Below are positions 17,966-26,219 of a DNA stretch of 64,000 nucleotides, piece by piece. The stretch covers positions 3,038,001-3,102,000 of the forward strand of contig NC_012982.1 in assembly GCF_000023785.1 (NCBI RefSeq), in the 5' to 3' direction. Source of the DNA: Hirschia baltica ATCC 49814. Its GTDB lineage: Bacteria; Pseudomonadota; Alphaproteobacteria; Caulobacterales; Hyphomonadaceae. The notes beneath the pieces are model-generated. The model saw only the letters and a program-made list of their open reading frames with translations. It made no database searches and was not told the origin of the DNA. Made by a program: the position numbers and the translations under genes. Every line of letters begins with the position of its first letter. Position 1 is the first letter of the stretch.

Positions 17966-18599
17966 ACAAATCGATCAAGCCATAGCAAACAAAGGCCAGC
18001 AGGATTCACTTGCTGCTGCGCCTTTGCGTGTTTTGCTCATAGACGACCTTCCTGAACGCGCCGCACTTGTGGAGCAAGGACTTAGTGATGCAGCAATTGT
18101 TCACACAGCAAATCAGGTTCACGGGCGCGCCCTACTGGACCTCATTGCTGAGATACAACCCGATGTCATCATCGTTGATTGTTATTCACCAGGTAGAGAC
18201 TCTATCGAAAGCCTTAGAACAGTTGCTCAAAATAATCCCAAACCTATCGTTATGTTCGTTGAAGAAGAAAACCCGTCTGGCTTTCAGCAAGCAATTGATG
18301 CAGGCGTCAGTGCATATGTTGTTGATGGCCTAACGCCCAAGCGCGTGAAGCCTGTCATAGATGTCGCTATTGCACGCTTTAAAGTCATGGACGGTTTACG
18401 CACAGAACTCAAAAAAACCAAAGACGACCTCGCCGCTCGCAAGGTAATCGAAAAAGCAAAGGGCATGCTCATGCATAAACGCGGCATGACCGAAGATGAG
18501 GCCTTTGCTGCCATGAGAACCATGTCTCAAGAGCGCGGTAGTCCAATGAAAGATATTGCAGAAAATGTGATCTCTATTCTTGGCTTGCTCGAAGGGTAG
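17910..18599 (+). CDS. nasT: ANTAR-domain response regulator NasT
   Basis: A receiver-like domain begins at about residue 39 (LRVLLIDDLPERAALVEQGL), with VDCYSPGRDS at the usual phospho-site region, and is followed by a C-terminal ANTAR domain (KVIEKAKGMLMHKRGMTEDEAFAAMRTMS). ANTAR proteins bind nascent leader RNA and prevent termination of nitrate and nitrite genes. The only in-frame ATG is at 17910, 56 bases inside the porin gene, giving about 38 extra N-terminal residues; a TTG at 17949 is an alternative. The overlap implies co-transcription with the porin. In the known scheme NasS holds NasT inactive until nitrate binds. The next gene is that partner. Confidence 0.88.
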   Translation: MISPPILQKYGPQLTSHSKQIDQAIANKGQQDSLAAAPLRVLLIDDLPERAALVEQGLSDAAIVHTANQVHGRALLDLIAEIQPDVIIVDCYSPGRDSIESLRTVAQNNPKPIVMFVEEENPSGFQQAIDAGVSAYVVDGLTPKRVKPVIDVAIARFKVMDGLRTELKKTKDDLAARKVIEKAKGMLMHKRGMTEDEAFAAMRTMSQERGSPMKDIAENVISILGLLEG

Positions 18600-18618
18600 T
18601 CGCAAAAGGATGACCACG

Positions 18619-19899
18619 ATGAACCAACATAATTTAGCTATAGGTTTTGCTCGCCTCTCAGACTGCGCTGTTCTCACCGTCGCCAAAGAGCGTGGATTAT
18701 TTGAAAAATACAATCTGAACGTCACGCTTAAGCGCTATAAATCTTGGGCAGCTATGCGCGATGGTCTAGCCAATAAAGTCATAGATGCTGCAAACATGCT
18801 TGCACCCATGGTCGTTGCTTCAGCAGCTGGCATCAGCCCTTACCCTGAAATATTCACGAGTAGTTTTGCATTTAACTTAAATGGCAATGCGATCACCGTC
18901 TCCAATGCTCTTTTCCAGAGCATGCAGCATATTTCTCCAGACACAATGTTACGCCGCCCCTTAAGCGCGCATGGACTGAAGCATGTGGTAGATGTTAGAA
19001 AAGCAACAGGTCAGCCAAAGCTTGTTTTTGCCCATGTCTACCACTATTCCATGCATGCCTATATTCTAAAATACTGGCTAGCTTCCGCTGGCATTGATCC
19101 AGATCAAGATGTTGAACTTGTTGTTATTCCTCCATCTCAAATGGTTGATAGCCTACGTGCAGGACAAATCGATGGCTATTGTGTCGGCGAACCATGGAAT
19201 AATACTGCAGTCCTTGCAGGGCTGGGTCACACACTCATCACCTCTTCAGAAATATGGTCAGGGCATATAGAAAAAGTGCTAGCAGTGCGTCACAGCTGGG
19301 CCAATCAACATGAAGATATTCACCTTGCATTGATCAAGGCACTTCTAGAAGCCGCCGTCTGGGTGGACAGCCCCAATAATCGTTTAACTGCCGCACAAAT
19401 GATTGCATCCGCTGAGTATGTAGATGCACCGCTTGATGAGATCGTTAGCTCTCTGACAGGCAAAAATAGACAGACAGGCGGCAATCTTCGTCAAGATATG
19501 CCAGATTTCAATGTCTTTCATCGTTATGCAGCAAACTTCCCTTGGATATCCCAAGCGAAATGGATTTTAACGCAAATGGTGCGATGGGGACAACTCACAG
19601 ATGATGTGGAATTTGACGCGGCAGCCTCTTCAGCATTTCAGCCAGAAATTTACCGTAAAGCAGCAGCCGAACTGAATATCGCAGCTCCTACGATCAATGA
19701 AAAAGTTGAAGGAGCTCAAGAGCATGCGTGGGTCTTAAAGGAAGCAACACAACCCATAGCCATGGGTGCCAACCAGTTTATTGATGGCCGCGTCTTCAAC
19801 CCAGCTGAAATTAATTCTTACCTGAATGGATTTTCAAATTCATCTGCCAGTCGCGCTTCAGAAGCGAGTAAAACCGATATAGAAGTCCAGTTAAATTAA
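18619..19899 (+). CDS. nasS: Nitrate sensor NasS (NrtA-like, cytoplasmic)
   Basis: A binding protein of the NrtA/NasS type without signal peptide, hence cytoplasmic. I chose the ATG at 18619 because AAAAGG stands nine bases before it; 18610 and 18580 are in-frame alternatives, the latter inside nasT. Family motifs are [37 protein letters not shown] and DMPDFNVFHRYAANFPWISQAKW. The same blocks occur in the NrtA lipoprotein at 29188-30657, so the two are paralogues. NasS binds nitrate or nitrite and releases NasT to act on leader RNA. The stop overlaps the stop of the convergent cobA gene by four bases, with no space for a terminator. Confidence 0.88.
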   Translation: MNQHNLAIGFARLSDCAVLTVAKERGLFEKYNLNVTLKRYKSWAAMRDGLANKVIDAANMLAPMVVASAAGISPYPEIFTSSFAFNLNGNAITVSNALFQSMQHISPDTMLRRPLSAHGLKHVVDVRKATGQPKLVFAHVYHYSMHAYILKYWLASAGIDPDQDVELVVIPPSQMVDSLRAGQIDGYCVGEPWNNTAVLAGLGHTLITSSEIWSGHIEKVLAVRHSWANQHEDIHLALIKALLEAAVWVDSPNNRLTAAQMIASAEYVDAPLDEIVSSLTGKNRQTGGNLRQDMPDFNVFHRYAANFPWISQAKWILTQMVRWGQLTDDVEFDAAASSAFQPEIYRKAAAELNIAAPTINEKVEGAQEHAWVLKEATQPIAMGANQFIDGRVFNPAEINSYLNGFSNSSASRASEASKTDIEVQLN

Positions 19900-20669
19900 G
19901 CTAGAGTGGCCTGCAGGCTCGCTGCATTGCAAAGACTATATGGATAACGGATAAGCAAAATTGCAGGATTTTTAACGCCTTGCTCTTTTGTATCGTGTGC
20001 AAGGCGACCCAAAACTGTTTTTACAGATCTCATTTGCGGTTGCCCCGCTCGCTCAATCCAATCAGCGGGCGCATCAGCAGGTACACCGGCAGCCATAAGC
20101 GTTGATTGAATCTTCCAAGCTTGCGCAACCCCCATATAGAAAGCAACACAAACACCCGGCTTCACGATTTTTGCCCAATCCGGCACCGAGTCAACCTCGG
20201 CAGTTCTTCCTGTGGTAACAACAAAGCTCTGCAATTCTGCACGCTCAGTCACGGTAATCACTGCTTCTGAAGCTGCTGCCAAAGCAGCGGTCACGCCGGG
20301 AACAATTTCAATTTCAGCACCAACGACTGAAGCTGCAGCGATTTCCTCTGCAGCACGGCCAAAAATCATGGGGTCGCCAGATTTTAGCCGAGAAACGTGC
20401 CGACCTTTGGCAACATTTTCCTGAATTGTGCGATTCAGATCAGCCTGCTGAACACCACCATCTCCAGCTTCTTTCCCGACATAACAGCTTTCAACATCTG
20501 CCGGTATCAGATCGAGCACTTCCGAGCTAACCAACCGATCATACAAAACTAAATCCGAATTTTGGATTCTGGATACAGCACGTAAAGTCAATAGATCGGC
20601 AGCCCCTGGTCCACATCCGATCAGAGTCAACTTGCCGTTTAAGCGATTGCAGTCATTGCCGTTTTTCAT
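19896..20669 (-). CDS. cobA: Uroporphyrinogen-III C-methyltransferase
   Basis: A 257-residue SUMT. Visible are the SAM-binding start KLTLIGCGPGAADLLTLRA, then LVLYDRLVS, RLKSGDPMIFGRAAEEI and the loop IVPGVTAALAAA. The enzyme makes precorrin-2, the precursor of siroheme, which NirB at 23709-26153 needs as cofactor. Some positions differ from the common form: VTERAEL where LTHR is usual, and TTGR where TGH is usual. Activity is still likely because the glycine-rich and substrate motifs are intact. The ATG overlaps the nasA stop by four bases, making it the last gene of the nitrate operon. The dehydrogenase/chelatase step must be encoded elsewhere. Confidence 0.88.
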   Translation of the reverse strand: MKNGNDCNRLNGKLTLIGCGPGAADLLTLRAVSRIQNSDLVLYDRLVSSEVLDLIPADVESCYVGKEAGDGGVQQADLNRTIQENVAKGRHVSRLKSGDPMIFGRAAEEIAAASVVGAEIEIVPGVTAALAAASEAVITVTERAELQSFVVTTGRTAEVDSVPDWAKIVKPGVCVAFYMGVAQAWKIQSTLMAAGVPADAPADWIERAGQPQMRSVKTVLGRLAHDTKEQGVKNPAILLIRYPYSLCNAASLQATLA

Positions 20670-23368
20670 TCTGCCGCTTCCATTTGATCCAATTTAGACG
20701 CATGCATATATTCAGAAATCAGTACGGAAATTTCAGGTTTGCAAGACCCACAATTTGTTCCTGCACACGTAACTTTTCCAACTTCTACGACCGTTTCAGC
20801 CCCAGATTTTATAGCCGCCTCAATTTCACCTGCACCAACCCCCATACATGCACAGATAACTTTACCACTAACCTCTCCGGCTGGTGGACGACCAGCTAGA
20901 AGACGCAATCTAACGGTGTCATCGAGCTTTTTGCCTATATTTTGCCCTAACCAAGCACGGTCCGCTTCCACACTTCCCTGTGTTGAGAGAATTGCAAACC
21001 CTTTCAATAGGTTATCCGAGATAACACAACGACGCATATTGCCAGTTTTGGTATCCACAAAGGACAATTCTTCATCTTGTGGGTCAACCTGCAGCAATTC
21101 TTCCATTAAGGTTTTATAATCCCAAATAGAATTGTCTCCCGCAAGTTCTACACTCCACCCATCATTACGACGCGCTAGTGCCCAGTATGAAAACTTAGCC
21201 AGAATTTCAGGAGATGGCTCTTCTGAAATCACTGCATACGCCCACCAATCTAGTTTAAATTTTTCAATAGAAACAGGTGTGTATTTCATTTCTGGCTGGC
21301 CAGAAACCTTATCAAAATTAGAGCTAGTGATAGCGTCTACACATCCTTTGGAGGCATATCGCCGTGTCCAATGCATGGGTGCGAACGCCGAACCATCTGC
21401 CAATCGATCTGTAACGAGTACACGCAAATGCGCACTGCCCCATTTGCTTTTAACAATTGCAATATCAGAATCTACAAGGCCAAGCTTTAAAGCATCCCTT
21501 GAATTTATTTCGACAAATGGCTCCGCAATGTGCGTGGATAAACGCTGGGTTTTCCCTGTCCGCGTCATTGTATGCCAATGATCGCGAATACGCCCAGTAT
21601 TCAATACAAACTCAAACTCTGCATTCGGTTTTGATGCAGGTGCTTTAACAGGCGTCGATACAAATTTGGCCCGTTTGTTGGCTGTATAAAAATTGCCGTT
21701 TTCAAAAAAGCGTTTGGCCCTAGCCTGCGTTTCATTCTTTGCCAAAGGCCACTGAAACGGCGTTAAATCATCATATTGGTTTGTCGTAATCTCATCAAAA
21801 TGCCCGATATCAAAATCACGTGTGCCATTATTTTCAAATGCTGACATCTGAGCATATTCTTTAAAAATATCGGATGGATTATCAAACGCAAAACCTTCAA
21901 AGCCCATCCGGCGTGCAATATCACACATGATATCCCAATCATGTCGCGCATTGCCAGCAGGTTTCAAAAAGCTACGTTGACGAGAAATTCTGCGCTCAGA
22001 GTTTGTAACTGTTCCACTTTTTTCACCCCATCCCGTCGCAGGTAATTTAACGTGTGCCAGTTTTACCGTGTCACTTGTCTCCACAATATCCGACACAACA
22101 ACGAAAGGACAATTTTCAATCGCACGACGCACTTTATCTGCGTTGGGCATAGAAACCGCTGGATTGGTTGCCATAACCCACAACGCTTTGATCTTGCCAT
22201 TCCCGATCGCATCGAACATGTCGACAGCTTTAAGCCCCGGCCCTTGCGCCAAATTAGGTGCGTCCCAGAAACGCTGGACCTTATCTAAACTTCCAGCATC
22301 AAAATCCATATGACAGGCGAGTTGATTGGCTAAACCACCAACTTCGCGTCCACCCATAGCATTGGGTTGTCCCGTAATTGAAAACGGCCCCATGCCTGCG
22401 CGACCAATGCGTCCGGTTGCCAGATGTCCGTTGATAATCGCATTGACTTTATCTGTTCCAGTGGAGGATTGGTTCACCCCTTGGGAATAGATTGTCATCG
22501 TTTTTTCGGTCTGAGTCACAAGATCGAAAAAGGTCACTAATTGCTCAATGGATAGCCCTGTCTCAACCGCAACCTCTTCAAGAGAGAGCTCAGAAGCCAC
22601 TTTCAGCGCCTCTTCAAGGCCATCCGTGTAGGCATCCACATAAGATTTATCAAAGGCGGTGGAGTTAGAAAGGTGTACAAATAATGCGTTAAATAGCGCC
22701 ACATCTGCGCCAGGTTTGATAGGCAAGTGCAGATCTGCTGCGTCGCTAGTTGCGGTCTGGCGTGGATCTATTGTGACTATTCTGGTGCCGCGCTGTTCTT
22801 TTGCTACGAGAAGCCTTTGGTGCAAAACCGGATGGCACCAGGCAAAATTTGAACCGACAAGAATAACCAGATCCGTGTGATCTAAATCTTCATAACAACC
22901 CGGAACTGTGTCTGCCCCAAATGCCCGTTTATGGCCCGCCACAGATGAGGCCATGCAAAGCCGCGAATTGGTATCAATATTGGCAGAACCAATAAATCCC
23001 TTCATCATCTTATTGGCGATGTAGTAATCTTCAGTCAGACATTGTCCAGACACATAAAACGCGACACTGTCTGGACCATGCTCGGCGATAGTTTGCAAAA
23101 ATCTACCCGCGACTAGATCAAGTGCAGAATTCCAGTCTGACTTTTGTCCATAAACAACAGGATCCAACAAACGTTCTTCATGCGTCAGGGTTTCACCCAA
23201 TGCAGATCCTTTTGAGCACAATTTACCAAAGTTAGAAGGATGATCAGGATCACCCTTAACTTGAGCAGTTTGCCCATCTTCAGATGGCGTCACCAAAACA
23301 CCACACCCAACCCCGCAATAAGGACAGGTCGTTGCTGTAGATTTCAATTCGGACTCTGATTGGGACAC
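20666..23368 (-). CDS. nasA: Assimilatory nitrate reductase, catalytic subunit
   Basis: A 900-residue molybdopterin oxidoreductase. The N-terminal [4Fe-4S] site is Cys15, Cys18, Cys22 and Cys51. The bis-MGD domains follow, with SQGVNQSSTGTDKVNAI and QPNAMGGREVGG typical of the Nas/Nar-assimilatory clade, and the dinucleotide-binding domain starts near NTGRIRDHWHTMTRTGK. A BFD-like [2Fe-2S] domain (about residues 830-880, VICACMGVG then TCAGTNCGSC) lies at the C-terminus, the long NasA form. The enzyme reduces nitrate to nitrite in the cytoplasm. The start lies four bases after the nirD stop, and the stop overlaps cobA. No separate NADH-dependent electron-transfer subunit (NasC type) is seen here. 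Confidence 0.94.
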   Translation of the reverse strand: MSQSESELKSTATTCPYCGVGCGVLVTPSEDGQTAQVKGDPDHPSNFGKLCSKGSALGETLTHEERLLDPVVYGQKSDWNSALDLVAGRFLQTIAEHGPDSVAFYVSGQCLTEDYYIANKMMKGFIGSANIDTNSRLCMASSVAGHKRAFGADTVPGCYEDLDHTDLVILVGSNFAWCHPVLHQRLLVAKEQRGTRIVTIDPRQTATSDAADLHLPIKPGADVALFNALFVHLSNSTAFDKSYVDAYTDGLEEALKVASELSLEEVAVETGLSIEQLVTFFDLVTQTEKTMTIYSQGVNQSSTGTDKVNAIINGHLATGRIGRAGMGPFSITGQPNAMGGREVGGLANQLACHMDFDAGSLDKVQRFWDAPNLAQGPGLKAVDMFDAIGNGKIKALWVMATNPAVSMPNADKVRRAIENCPFVVVSDIVETSDTVKLAHVKLPATGWGEKSGTVTNSERRISRQRSFLKPAGNARHDWDIMCDIARRMGFEGFAFDNPSDIFKEYAQMSAFENNGTRDFDIGHFDEITTNQYDDLTPFQWPLAKNETQARAKRFFENGNFYTANKRAKFVSTPVKAPASKPNAEFEFVLNTGRIRDHWHTMTRTGKTQRLSTHIAEPFVEINSRDALKLGLVDSDIAIVKSKWGSAHLRVLVTDRLADGSAFAPMHWTRRYASKGCVDAITSSNFDKVSGQPEMKYTPVSIEKFKLDWWAYAVISEEPSPEILAKFSYWALARRNDGWSVELAGDNSIWDYKTLMEELLQVDPQDEELSFVDTKTGNMRRCVISDNLLKGFAILSTQGSVEADRAWLGQNIGKKLDDTVRLRLLAGRPPAGEVSGKVICACMGVGAGEIEAAIKSGAETVVEVGKVTCAGTNCGSCKPEISVLISEYMHASKLDQMEAAE

Positions 23369-23372
23369 TTAT

Positions 23373-23705
23373 TTAGCCTTCAATCTGAATAAATACCCGA
23401 CCATCTCTGATCTCGACCGCATGGGTCTGGACGCGCCCTTCATCAGGCCCTGTTGCTTCACCAGATTTCAAATCGAAAACCCAATTATGCAAAGGACAAG
23501 TGACGGAACAATCATGAACAATACCTTCGGTAAGCGGTCCCTTTTTATGAGGACATGCATTGTCAATCGCGTAGACTTCTGACGCCATTGTCCGAAAGAG
23601 ACCTATTTCACGTCCTCTAATGATTGCGCGCCGAGACCCTTGAAGCGGAATATCCTCAATGGCACAAAGGTCGATCCAATCAATTACTGCAGTATCGTGT
23701 GGCAT
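23373..23705 (-). CDS. nirD: Nitrite reductase small subunit (Rieske)
   Basis: A 110-residue Rieske-type protein with Cys51-Pro-His53 in ACPHKKGPL and Cys70-Pro-Leu-His73 in TCPLHNWVFDL, the four [2Fe-2S] ligands. It matches NirD, the small partner of assimilatory NAD(P)H-nitrite reductase. It sits three bases after nirB and four before nasA. Confidence 0.92.
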   Translation of the reverse strand: MPHDTAVIDWIDLCAIEDIPLQGSRRAIIRGREIGLFRTMASEVYAIDNACPHKKGPLTEGIVHDCSVTCPLHNWVFDLKSGEATGPDEGRVQTHAVEIRDGRVFIQIEG

Positions 23706-23708
23706 GAT

Positions 23709-26153
23709 TTACTCCGCTGGTTCCAATGTCAAAGGTGCAAATTCATGAGCATCAACACCTTGCGATGCGCGCTGTGCCCAAGGGTCGTCTTGTGCAAATT
23801 GTTGAGAATGCAAGAATCGTTGATAAAAGGCTTTGCGCCCTTCTTCATCGTCTGCGATCATGGAACGGATCGTATCATATCCAACGCGATCAGCCCATTT
23901 ATAGATGCGCTCAAGATACCAGCCCTGCTCTCGATAAGCTTGAAGCAATGCCGCGCAATATTCTATTGCTTCTTCTTCAGTTTCCACTTTGCAGAGGATT
24001 TGAGTGCCTTGGATATGCATCCCAGCTGCACCGCCAAAATGCAGCTCATACCCTGAATCCACACAGACAACACCAATGTCTTTACATGTTGATTCTGCAC
24101 AATTCCTTGGGCAACCGGATACGGCTAACTTGACCTTTGCTGGCGACCATGAGCCCCACATCAATTTTTCAAGTTTAACACCTAGCCCAGTCGAATCTTG
24201 GGTTCCGAAACGACACCAGTCAGTCCCAACACAGGTTTTGACTGTACGCAGGCCTTTTGCATATGCATGCCCGGAAACCATTCCGGCATTGTTCAAATCT
24301 TTCCAAACAGCAGGCAGATCATCCTTTTTAACACCAAGCAAATCTATTCGCTGACCGCCTGTGTATTTTACGGTTGGAATTTCAAATTTATCAACAACAT
24401 CCGCAATAGCTCGCAATTCTTTGGATGTGGTCAAACCACCCCATGCACGAGGAACTACGGAGTAAGTTCCGTCTTTTTGAATATTGGCATGAACACGCTC
24501 ATTGATGAAACGTGATTGCTGATCATCAACATATTCACCCGGCCATGTCGCAATGAGGTAATAGTTCAGAGCTGGACGACATTTGGCGCATCCGCCAGAG
24601 GTTTTCCAACCAAGCTCCTGCATAATCGCTGGGATTGATTTCAGCTCTTTGGCAACGATCAAACGACGCACATCACCCGGCCCCAAATCTGTACAGCCAC
24701 AGACTGTAACTTTAGTGCCGCCAAATTCATCGCCAAGCGTGTATGCGAGCAAACTTTCCACAAGCCCTGTACACGTTCCACATGATGCAGACGCTTTCGT
24801 ACAAGACCGCACACCAGCTAGGTCTTTTAGTCCTTCTTTTTCAATAGCAGATACGATTTTACCTTTGGAAACGCCGTTACAACCACAGATTTCTGCATCA
24901 TCCGGCAAGGCTGCAACGGCCGCCGTGGGGTCCAGCGGAGCTGCTCCCGAAAAGCTTTGGCCAAATATAAGGTTTTCACGATCTTCTGATGCTATCGGAG
25001 CACCTTCTTTAATTTTCTGGAAGAACCAGGCACCATCTGCTGTTTCACCGTAGAGAACGGCTCCAATAAGGCGATCTTCTTCAAGAACCAAACGTTTATA
25101 AATACCGCGAGCCGCATCACGGAAAACAATTTCTTCGCGGTTTTCACCCTCCGCAAAATCACCTGCAGAGAAAAGATCAACTCCCGTTACTTTCAGTTTT
25201 GTCGATGTCTCAGAGTGAGCAAATGCATGATCAGCTTCACCGGCCAAATGCATACCCAGAACACGCGCTTGTTCATATAGCGGCGCAACCAGACCATACA
25301 CATTGCCTTCAAATTCCACACACTCACCAACAGAATAAATATCTGGATCAGATGTCTGCATGTTTGAGGATACTTGAATCCCACGACCCGTGTCCAATCC
25401 AGCCTCTTTGGCCAGTTCAACACTTGGACGAATACCTACAGCCATGACCACCATATCGGCTTTGAGACGAGTACCATCTTCAAGCAGCACCGCCTCGACA
25501 CAATCAGTTCCAACAATCTCTTTTGTGTTAGCTTTCGTCATAATTTTGATGCCGCGAGAAGATAATTCTTTCTCAAGAAGATATCCTGCGGACGGATCAA
25601 GCTGGCGTTCCATTAGTGTTGGCATGAGATGCAACACAGTCACGTCCATGCCTTGCATTTTTAGGCCTGCCGCCGCTTCTAGCCCGAGCAACCCGCCCCC
25701 GATGACAACAGCGCTTGAATTTTCTTTGTTGGAAAACTCAATCATTTTCTCAACATCATCGAGGTCGCGATACGCCAAAACGCCGTGAAGTTTATGTCCC
25801 GGGCATGGAATAATAAATGGGTTAGAACCGGTCGCGATGATCAGCTTGTCATAGCTTTCAGTTATACCTGCAGCGGACGTGACAGTTTTTGCTTCTCGGT
25901 CAATTTGCGTAACACGGGCACCGCGATGAAGCGTGATATTATGCTCTTCATACCAGCCATCCCCGTGAATGATGATATCATCAAAACTCTGCTCACCAGA
26001 AAGAACTGGAGAAAGCATAATACGGTTATAATTCACGCGCGGTTCTGCGTTGAAGATAATGACTTCATACGCATCTGGTGCAGCTTCAAAAAGGGTCTCA
26101 AGTGCACGGCCTGGGGCCATACCATTCCCTATAACGACAAGTCTAGGTTTCAT
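23709..26153 (-). CDS. nirB: Nitrite reductase [NAD(P)H] large subunit
   Basis: An 814-residue siroheme enzyme. Domains in order are an N-terminal FAD/NAD-dependent oxidoreductase (LVVIGNGMAPGRALE, then VVIGGGLLGLEAAAGL for the second nucleotide site), a BFD-like [2Fe-2S] region with CGCNGVSKGKI and CGTCTG, and the nitrite/sulfite reductase part. The four siroheme/[4Fe-4S] cysteines lie in TCVGTDWCRFG and SGCPRNCAEST. It reduces nitrite to ammonium in the cytoplasm. It is preceded by the transport ATPase gene after 66 bases and followed by nirD after three. The siroheme requirement explains the cobA gene at the operon's end. Confidence 0.94.
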   Translation of the reverse strand: MKPRLVVIGNGMAPGRALETLFEAAPDAYEVIIFNAEPRVNYNRIMLSPVLSGEQSFDDIIIHGDGWYEEHNITLHRGARVTQIDREAKTVTSAAGITESYDKLIIATGSNPFIIPCPGHKLHGVLAYRDLDDVEKMIEFSNKENSSAVVIGGGLLGLEAAAGLKMQGMDVTVLHLMPTLMERQLDPSAGYLLEKELSSRGIKIMTKANTKEIVGTDCVEAVLLEDGTRLKADMVVMAVGIRPSVELAKEAGLDTGRGIQVSSNMQTSDPDIYSVGECVEFEGNVYGLVAPLYEQARVLGMHLAGEADHAFAHSETSTKLKVTGVDLFSAGDFAEGENREEIVFRDAARGIYKRLVLEEDRLIGAVLYGETADGAWFFQKIKEGAPIASEDRENLIFGQSFSGAAPLDPTAAVAALPDDAEICGCNGVSKGKIVSAIEKEGLKDLAGVRSCTKASASCGTCTGLVESLLAYTLGDEFGGTKVTVCGCTDLGPGDVRRLIVAKELKSIPAIMQELGWKTSGGCAKCRPALNYYLIATWPGEYVDDQQSRFINERVHANIQKDGTYSVVPRAWGGLTTSKELRAIADVVDKFEIPTVKYTGGQRIDLLGVKKDDLPAVWKDLNNAGMVSGHAYAKGLRTVKTCVGTDWCRFGTQDSTGLGVKLEKLMWGSWSPAKVKLAVSGCPRNCAESTCKDIGVVCVDSGYELHFGGAAGMHIQGTQILCKVETEEEAIEYCAALLQAYREQGWYLERIYKWADRVGYDTIRSMIADDEEGRKAFYQRFLHSQQFAQDDPWAQRASQGVDAHEFAPLTLEPAE

Positions 26154-26219
26154 TGAAACGCTCCTGTCTCAATATGCGGGTTAAATATTTGTATTTTATC
26201 GAAATATGAGGACATGATT

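Noticed and set aside
21132-21581. 149-codon open frame on the plus strand
   Set aside because: Antisense to nasA, whose family motifs are complete in the other frame.
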